In this document: piece by piece, positions 34,794-41,043 of the stretch | Numbering within the stretch: position 1 is the first letter of the stretch | Layout of the letters: every line of letters begins with the position of its first letter | From: Deltaproteobacteria bacterium | GTDB taxonomy: Bacteria > Desulfobacterota > Deferrimicrobia > Deferrimicrobiales > Deferrimicrobiaceae | Reading direction: 5' to 3' | DNA: 41,043 nucleotides | Assembly (NCBI GenBank): GCA_016234845.1 | Contig: JACRNP010000033.1 | Location: forward strand, 1 to 41,043 | Position numbers and translations under genes: made by a program | The notes under the pieces: generated by a model | The model's database searches: none | The model's input: only the letters and a program-made list of their open reading frames with translations | Told to the model about the DNA's origin: nothing

Positions 34794-34822
34794 ATTATCC
34801 CCGCACGGAGGGATCAGCGCAA
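34794..34822 (-). promoter_or_regulatory. possible promoter for ctaA-ctaB-msrA
   Basis: TTGCGC (34822-34817) and GATAAT (34799-34794), 17-nt spacer, on the minus strand. The -35 lies inside the end of the subunit IV gene, so heme A genes may be expressed apart from the oxidase genes. Confidence 0.45.
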
Positions 34823-35092
34823 CTGCGTGTCGACGAGGGTGCCGAAGAGGATGAGGAGGAGGAACGCGATCGGCGCGAGGGCGAACCCCCACACGAGGCG
34901 GCTCTCTCCCCGAAGGTGCATGAAGTAGAGCGCCACCAGCGACGCCTTGAGGGACGCGATCAGGAGCGCCACGACGACGTTCAGGATCCCCAGGTCCGCG
35001 TACGACACGAGCACGGTGGCGACGGTCAGGCAGAGGAGAGCCCCGAACACCGCCAGGTACTTCCGGATTCCTCCGTGCGCGCCGCTTCCCAT
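34814..35092 (-). CDS. coxD: cytochrome c oxidase subunit IV (prokaryotic type)
   Basis: A 92-residue protein with three membrane helices (about 9-31, 37-58, 68-90) and ASLKASLVALYFMHLRGESRL, the hallmark of the COX4_pro family. It stabilises the oxidase. Start at the ATG at 35092 with GAGGGGAGAG upstream, 8 nt after the subunit III stop. Confidence 0.9.
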   Translation of the reverse strand: MGSGAHGGIRKYLAVFGALLCLTVATVLVSYADLGILNVVVALLIASLKASLVALYFMHLRGESRLVWGFALAPIAFLLLILFGTLVDTQLR

Positions 35093-35100
35093 CTCTCCCC

Positions 35101-35694
35101 TCACCCGGCGAGGTACAGCAGCGGGAACAGGTAGATCCACACGAGGTCCACGAAATGCCAGTAGAGCCCCGACATCTCGACCGGGGTGCGGTACTCCTCC
35201 GAATACCGCCCCCGACCTGCCATGACCAGGACGTACGCGAGCACCCCCATCCCGAGGAGGACGTGGATCCCGTGCAGCCCCGTCAGCATGAAGTACAGGG
35301 AGAAGAAGATGTTGGTCCCGGGGTGGAGGCCGTGGTGGAACTTCTCGCCGTACTCGACGTATTTCACGCCGAGGAAGACGGCCGCCAGCAGGATGGTCGC
35401 GCCGTAGTACGCCTGGAGGAGCCGCATCCTCCCCCTCCGCGCGGCGTCGACGCCCAGGACCACGGTGAGGCTGCTCGTGATCAGCACCACCGTGTTCGCG
35501 GCGCCCAGGACCCGGTCGAGCTTCTCGTGCTCCGCGTGGAACAACGCCGGGAATTTCAGCCGGAACACCGCGTACGCCGTGAACAGGGCGCCGAAGAGGA
35601 GCACCTCGGTGGCGAGGAACGTCCAGACCCCGAGCTTCGCCGACTCGAAGGCGACCGCGGGATCGTGCCGCTCCGCCGGGTGCGCGTCGCCCAT
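35101..35694 (-). CDS. coxC: cytochrome c oxidase subunit III
   Basis: A 197-residue, five-helix form of subunit III, shorter than the seven-helix mitochondrial type and typical of bacterial oxidases. Marks: SAKLGVWTFLATEVLLFGALFT, the acidic helix residue Glu in that block, TGLHGIHVLLGM and the C-terminal YWHFVDLVWIYLFPLLYL. Starts 11 nt after coxA. Confidence 0.93.
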   Translation of the reverse strand: MGDAHPAERHDPAVAFESAKLGVWTFLATEVLLFGALFTAYAVFRLKFPALFHAEHEKLDRVLGAANTVVLITSSLTVVLGVDAARRGRMRLLQAYYGATILLAAVFLGVKYVEYGEKFHHGLHPGTNIFFSLYFMLTGLHGIHVLLGMGVLAYVLVMAGRGRYSEEYRTPVEMSGLYWHFVDLVWIYLFPLLYLAG

Positions 35695-35705
35695 CAGTCG
35701 CGACC

Positions 35706-37295
<1,590 letters not shown>

Positions 37296-37308
37296 CCCGT
37301 CCCCCGCC

Positions 37309-38250
37309 TCACCGGAGCGTCTTCAGGTACTCGACCACGGCGCGCACCTCTTCGGCCTTCATCGACGTCTTGTAGGTGGGCATCACGTTGGGGTACCCCT
37401 TCACGACCTTCGCCCCCGGATCGACGATCGACTCCCGGAGGTACTCCTCGTCCGCGGAGACCGTCGTCCCCCCCTCCAGCGGGACCTTCGACCCGAACAG
37501 CCCGGAGAAGTTCGGCCCGATCTTCTCCTTCCCCGAGACGGCGTGGCAGTTGAGGCACCCGGAGGCGCCGACCAGCCGTTCGCCCCGCTTCGGCAGCGGC
37601 TCGTCCGCCCTTCCCGCCTCCGCGGCGCCCCGCTCCCACGCCGCGTACTCCGCCGGCTCCATCACGATCAGGGAGCCGTTCATGTTGGAGTGCCCGTCCC
37701 CGCAGTAGACCGTGCAGTGGATCGCGAACGTCCCCGCGCGGTCGGGCGAGAGCCACAGCGACGTGATCCGGCCGGGGATCGCGTCCATCTTCACCCGGAA
37801 TTCCGGCAGGTAGAACCCGTGGATGACGTCCGAGGAGGACAGGAGGAATTTGACCGGCTTGCCCCTTTGCACCCGGATTTCGTTGATCGCCGTCCGCCCC
37901 CCCGGGTACCGGATCTCCCACATCCACTGCTTCCCCGTGACGTGGACCTCGGCGGCCCCCGGTCGGGGGATCCTCATGTCGGAATACACCTTCCAGCCGT
38001 AGTAGAAGATCGCCATGACGACGATCGTCGGAACGAGGATCCACACGATCTCGAGGAGATGGTTCCCGGTGATCCGCGGCGTCTCGTTGTCGCGGCCGGC
38101 GGCGCGCCTGCGATACCGGACGGCGAAGTACACCAGCAGCCCCTGGGTGAGGAGGAAGAAGAAACCGCAGATGACCGCGATCAGCAGGAAGACGGCGTCC
38201 ACCTTCCCGGCCTCGCCGGACGCCGCCCCGAACGACTGTATGCTGTTCAT
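37309..38250 (-). CDS. coxB: cytochrome c oxidase subunit II with fused cytochrome c domain
   Basis: A 313-residue periplasm-facing subunit that takes electrons from cytochrome c. Two N-terminal membrane helices (17-42, 66-86), WMWEIRYP, and the CuA site HCTVYCGDGHSNM (two Cys, His and Met ligands). A class I cytochrome c domain follows, with the heme-binding CLNCH at 232-236 and Met in NVMPTYKTSM as the likely axial ligand. This is a caa3-type layout that keeps a donor heme attached. The ATG at 38250 overlaps the SCO stop (ATGA). Confidence 0.95.
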   Translation of the reverse strand: MNSIQSFGAASGEAGKVDAVFLLIAVICGFFFLLTQGLLVYFAVRYRRRAAGRDNETPRITGNHLLEIVWILVPTIVVMAIFYYGWKVYSDMRIPRPGAAEVHVTGKQWMWEIRYPGGRTAINEIRVQRGKPVKFLLSSSDVIHGFYLPEFRVKMDAIPGRITSLWLSPDRAGTFAIHCTVYCGDGHSNMNGSLIVMEPAEYAAWERGAAEAGRADEPLPKRGERLVGASGCLNCHAVSGKEKIGPNFSGLFGSKVPLEGGTTVSADEEYLRESIVDPGAKVVKGYPNVMPTYKTSMKAEEVRAVVEYLKTLR

Positions 38251-39065
38251 CGGTCCCCTTCGCCTCCCCCCGGACCCGCTCCCGTCCCGTGCCGCCTCCA
38301 CAGGAAGACCAGCAGCCCCGCGAGGAGGATCGCCGTGGCGGCCCCGGCGATCCGCATCACGTTCCGGGCGTACAGGATGTACTTCCTTCCCGCCGGATCG
38401 TACCGGAAGCAGTACATTAGAAGCGTGTTTCCCGCCGACGATGCGCCGATTTTCCCGTCCGCCGCCTCGATCAGGGCGAGTTTCAGGTCCCGGGGCGGAA
38501 TCTCGATCCCGTACAGGTACCTGGAAACGGCGCCCGACGGGGAGAGGACAACTGCCGCGGAGGGGTGCGCGAACTCCGACCCCACCTTCCGGTACCGGAA
38601 TCCCACCGCCTCCGTCAGCCGCCGGATCGACTCCGGGTTTCCGTACAGGAAGGGCCATCGCGCGTCGGGTTCCGGAACTCCCGGCACGAGGGCGTGCGTC
38701 TCGTTCGCCTTCGCGCGGACGATCTCGGGGATCTCCCCCGGATCGATGCTGACGGTCACCACGCGGTAATCCTTCGCGAGGGAGAGCCCCTGGATCCCGT
38801 CCATCGTCGCGGCGAGGCTCCGGAACGTCAGGGGGCAGAGCATCGGGCAGGTGTAGTAGTTGAGCGTGAGGATCACCGGGCCGGCGCCGAGGTACTCCCC
38901 GAGGCGGACCTCCCTGCCGGCGGCGTCCGTGAACGGCAGTTCCGCGGGGACCTTCGCGCCGAGACGCTCGTCGACCCCCGCCTCCCGCAGCATCCGGTCC
39001 TGCGGGTCCTCGGCGCGGGCGGGATCGGCAAGGAGGGAGAGGAGGGCGAGGAGAAGCGGGATCAT
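38247..39065 (-). CDS. SCO1/SenC-family copper chaperone for the CuA site
   Basis: Delivers copper to, or keeps reduced, the CuA cysteines of coxB. 272 residues: signal peptide (1-18), thioredoxin-like domain with the copper-binding CPMLC (Cys73, Cys77) in LNYYTCPMLCPLTF, a distal His in EFAHPSAAVVLSP, and a C-terminal membrane helix (GAATAILLAGLLVFLW) that anchors it, an uncommon position since most SCO proteins are anchored at the N-terminus. The start ATG overlaps the stop of the RNase-like gene (ATGA) and its stop overlaps coxB, so it is coupled on both sides. Confidence 0.92.
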   Translation of the reverse strand: MIPLLLALLSLLADPARAEDPQDRMLREAGVDERLGAKVPAELPFTDAAGREVRLGEYLGAGPVILTLNYYTCPMLCPLTFRSLAATMDGIQGLSLAKDYRVVTVSIDPGEIPEIVRAKANETHALVPGVPEPDARWPFLYGNPESIRRLTEAVGFRYRKVGSEFAHPSAAVVLSPSGAVSRYLYGIEIPPRDLKLALIEAADGKIGASSAGNTLLMYCFRYDPAGRKYILYARNVMRIAGAATAILLAGLLVFLWRRHGTGAGPGGGEGDR

Positions 39066-40462
39066 AGCGGGATGGGAGTCCCGGGGGTGGGAACCTCCGC
39101 GTTCCAGCCGAGCTTCGACCGGAGCACCCCGGCGAACTCGAGGGAGACCGACTCCTCTCCGTGGGCGACCAGCGCCACCCCCGGGGGAGACTCGAAGCGG
39201 CCGGCCCACGACAGCAGGTCCTCGCGGTCGGCGTGGGCCGACAGGCCGCCGATGGTGTAGATGTCCGCCGCCACCACGACGTCCTCCCCCAGCACCTTCA
39301 CCCGTTTCTCCCCGTCGACGATCCGCCGGCCCAGCGTCCCCCGGGCCTGGAACCCGACGATCACCACGCTGCACTCCTTCCGCCACAGGTTGTGCTTCAG
39401 GTGGTGCTTGATCCTGCCCGCGTTGCACATCCCGCTGCCGGCCATGATGACCGCCCCGCCGCGAAGCGAATTGAGCGCCATCGACCCCTCGACGTCCTTC
39501 ACCACCACGACCTTCAGCGCGTCGGGGTGGGCGTCCTGCCACGCGAAGAGCTCCTTCGCCTCCTCGTCGAAGCATTCGGGGTGGCGGCGGGTGATCCGCG
39601 TCGCCTCCGCCGCCAGCGGCGAGTCGATGTAGACGGTGACCCCCCCGATGCGCCCCTTTCGCGTCAGCTCCGCGAGAAGGTAGAGGATGTCCTGCGCGCG
39701 GCCGACCGCGAACGAAGGGATGATCACGTTCCCCCCCTTCCGCCGGAGCGTGTCGTTCACCGCGTGAACGAACTCTTCGACCGTCTCGCCCATCCCCTTG
39801 TGGACCCGGTTCCCGTACGTGGACTCGATCACCACGGCGTCCGCCCCGGAAACCGGCGAAGGGTCCCGCACGATCGGAAGCCCCGCGTGCCCCAGGTCGC
39901 CAGAGAACACGAGCCGCCTCGGGCGTCCCTCGTCCGCGAGGTCCACGATCACGATCGCGGAGCCCAGGATGTGCCCCGCGTCGACGAAGCGGACCGACAC
40001 CCCGGCCGCCGGGGAGAACGGCTCGTCGTACCCGCGCGGCCGAAGGCGCGGAAGGACCGCGAGCGCGTCGGCCTCCGTGTAGAGCGGCGTCACGCCCCGC
40101 TTTCCGGAGCGCCCGCGCTTCCGGTTCTCCCACTCCGCCTCCCGCTCCTGGATGTTCCCGGAGTCCGGCAGCATCACCTTCAGCAGGTCCGCCGTCGCGG
40201 CCGTGCAGTGGACCGGTCCGCGGAACCCGTCCCGCACCAGCTTCGGCAGCAGCCCCGAGTGGTCGATGTGCGCGTGGGTGGAGAGGACGAAGTCGACCGA
40301 GCCGGGAGGGACCGGCATCCTCCGGGCGTTCTTCCGGTCGCTCTCCCCCCCGCCCTGGAACATCCCGCAGTCGACGAGGAACCGCGCCTTCCCCGCCTGG
40401 ACGTGGATGCACGACCCGGTCACCTCCCGGGCCCCGCCGTGGAACGTCACCGTGACGCTCAC
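39062..40462 (-). CDS. metallo-beta-lactamase/beta-CASP RNase-like protein
   Basis: A 466-residue cytoplasmic protein from a GTG at 40462. The metallo-beta-lactamase core has HAHIDH (63-68), GHILGSAIV and VFSGDLG; the beta-CASP insertion has ESTYGNRVH, IPSFAVGRAQDILYLL and MAGSGMCNAGRIKHHL; then GFQARGTLGRRI and LSAHADREDLLSW complete the RNA-processing (Zn-dependent KH-less CPSF-like) family. It should cleave or degrade RNA, though no target is known. It is coupled by GTGA and ATGA to a membrane protein upstream and SCO downstream, an odd position for an RNase. Confidence 0.92.
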   Translation of the reverse strand: MSVTVTFHGGAREVTGSCIHVQAGKARFLVDCGMFQGGGESDRKNARRMPVPPGSVDFVLSTHAHIDHSGLLPKLVRDGFRGPVHCTAATADLLKVMLPDSGNIQEREAEWENRKRGRSGKRGVTPLYTEADALAVLPRLRPRGYDEPFSPAAGVSVRFVDAGHILGSAIVIVDLADEGRPRRLVFSGDLGHAGLPIVRDPSPVSGADAVVIESTYGNRVHKGMGETVEEFVHAVNDTLRRKGGNVIIPSFAVGRAQDILYLLAELTRKGRIGGVTVYIDSPLAAEATRITRRHPECFDEEAKELFAWQDAHPDALKVVVVKDVEGSMALNSLRGGAVIMAGSGMCNAGRIKHHLKHNLWRKECSVVIVGFQARGTLGRRIVDGEKRVKVLGEDVVVAADIYTIGGLSAHADREDLLSWAGRFESPPGVALVAHGEESVSLEFAGVLRSKLGWNAEVPTPGTPIPL

Positions 40463-40797
40463 GTCACCACCCTCGTGAGGATCCAGGAGACCGCCGAGAG
40501 GAGGACGGAGCCGGCCACCGCGCCGAGGAAGCCGTTCACGTGGAAGCCGGGAACGACCGCCGTGACCAGCCAGAGGAGCAGCCCGTTGATGACCAGCAGG
40601 AAGAGCCCGAGGGTGAAGACGGTGACGGGAAGGGTGAGGAGGACGAAGAGCGGCCGGACGACCGCGTTGACCAGGCCGAGGACGAACGCGGCGGCGAGGG
40701 CGGCCATCACCCCGTCCGCGGACACGACCTGCGGCAGCAGGTACCCGATCAGCAGGATCGCGATCGCGTTCGCCACCATCCTCACGAGGAACGGCAC
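40459..40797 (-). CDS. phage-holin-4-like (DUF360) integral membrane protein
   Basis: A 112-residue protein made almost entirely of four hydrophobic helices, with the family blocks AIAILLIGYLLPQVV, LGLVNAVVRPLFVLLTLPVTVFTLG and LLVINGLLLWLVTAVVPGF. The family name comes from weak likeness to holins; members are common chromosomal proteins of unknown role. Start chosen at the GTG at 40797 (AAGGGGGCC upstream); an ATG at 40779 is possible. First gene of the oxidase operon. Confidence 0.87.
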   Translation of the reverse strand: MPFLVRMVANAIAILLIGYLLPQVVSADGVMAALAAAFVLGLVNAVVRPLFVLLTLPVTVFTLGLFLLVINGLLLWLVTAVVPGFHVNGFLGAVAGSVLLSAVSWILTRVVT

Positions 40798-40823
40798 GAA
40801 GGCCCCCTTGAACCGTGGGTGGG

Positions 40824-40874
40824 CAGGGGACACACTTTCCCTGCATCCCGAGTTTACACCAAGTATGTCCCCTG
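40824..40874. repeat. REP-like imperfect inverted repeat in the oxidase operon leader
   Basis: CAGGGGACACACTT (40824-40837) and AAGTATGTCCCCTG (40861-40874) pair at 13 of 14 positions around a 23-nt loop. A second nested CCCTGCA motif occurs at 40840 and again at 40892. Sequences with GGGGACA arms of this type are typical of REP elements mobilised by RAYT transposases; no transposase gene is nearby. It is transcribed ahead of the holin-like gene and could fold in the mRNA. Confidence 0.45.
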
Positions 40875-40953
40875 AAAGCGCCTGCACCCTGCAGGGACCT
40901 GCTCCTGCCGTACTATACGCAGCAAAGATCCCTCTGTGGCTGGTGTCGGGTAT

Positions 40954-41043
40954 TCAATGCGCCTTCGGTTTCGGCATGCGGAAGAAGGTGAGCGGCAGCG
41001 ACTTCTCCTCCCCCCCGCGGCGGACCGACACGTCCGCCTTGTC
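40954..41043 (-). CDS. C-terminal end of a protein, possibly PDZ-domain protease (5' part outside window)
   Basis: Only the last 29 codons are in the window, ending in TGA at 40956-40954. The peptide contains DVSVRRGGEEKSLPLTFF, which resembles the final strands of a PDZ domain (V-x-V-x-R-x-G-x-x-x-x-L-P-V-T), as in HtrA/DegP or S41 proteases, and a short basic tail. Too short to decide. The frame is open to the window edge. Confidence 0.4.
   Translation of the reverse strand, partial: DKADVSVRRGGEEKSLPLTFFRMPKPKAH

Noticed and set aside
40459-40797. A prophage remnant because of the holin-like protein
   Set aside because: This family is widespread in ordinary chromosomes, no other phage gene is near, and it is coupled to the RNase-like gene of the oxidase operon.
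40890-40953. Promoter with TATAGT before the oxidase operon
   Set aside because: A -10-like TATAGT is present on the minus strand but no -35 of acceptable match lies at 16-18 nt.

Overview
The window is a GC-rich, gene-dense stretch of chromosome from a Gram-negative bacterium. Lipoproteins, an RND/TolC efflux system, an A2-type cytochrome oxidase, sigma-54 and sigma-28 flagellar regulators and an ACT-domain malic enzyme together fit a motile, oxygen-respiring deltaproteobacterial (Desulfobacterota-like) lineage. That placement is an inference from gene content; no rRNA or other phylogenetic marker is present. Genes are tightly packed and many neighbours overlap by exactly 4 nt (ATGA, GTGA, TTGA), which points to translational coupling. 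No tRNA, rRNA, CRISPR array, prophage or insertion sequence was seen, and no gap without a gene exceeds about 220 bases.

Layout. 1-2.4 kb: end-truncated malic enzyme, divergent from a small zinc-ribbon protein and an inositol-3-phosphate synthase. 2.3-8.7 kb (minus strand): a five-gene coupled operon of a lipoprotein, a lipoprotein fusing PstS-like and PhnD-like binding domains, a membrane histidine kinase with a Cys-rich sensor loop, a GNAT/FemAB-like acyltransferase and an MshA-like GT4 glycosyltransferase. 8.9-10.9 kb: a class I aminotransferase followed by a hisC that has lost its middle. 10.9-14.4 kb (minus): flgM followed by four genes (one zincin-like peptidase and three proteins without a recognised function). 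14.4-18.3 kb (plus): NtrC-type response regulator, hybrid histidine kinase, fliA and a small membrane protein. A sigma-54 promoter with a FleQ-box-like upstream site precedes fliA, and a near-consensus sigma-28 promoter precedes flgM.

18.3-24.7 kb (minus): a TetR repressor, a membrane fusion protein and a single polypeptide joining an RND pump to a TolC-like protein; the TetR promoter is flanked by two matching palindromes. 24.7-28.9 kb: a hot-dog thioesterase, rpfF (DSF synthase) and a convergent rpfC (DSF sensor kinase), which together form a DSF quorum-sensing locus. A sigma-28-like promoter upstream of rpfC may tie it to the flagellar cascade. 29.0-33.0 kb (minus): a ClpA/ClpC-type AAA+ ATPase with a PfkB-family sugar kinase, then an exported MsrA. 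33.0-40.8 kb (minus): an aerobic respiration block made of a holin-like membrane protein, a beta-CASP RNase-like protein, SCO, coxB (with fused cytochrome c), coxA (A2 type), coxC, coxD, ctaA and ctaB. The last 90 bases hold the 3' end of another minus-strand gene.

The most interesting items are the complete rpfF/rpfC pair with a neighbouring thioesterase and a possible FliA link, the dual-binding-protein/sensor/glycan operon next to ino1, the RND-TolC polyprotein, and several promoters that sit so close to their start codons that the mRNAs would be leaderless. Two genes (hisC and the RND N-terminus) carry internal deletions that could be real or assembly errors.
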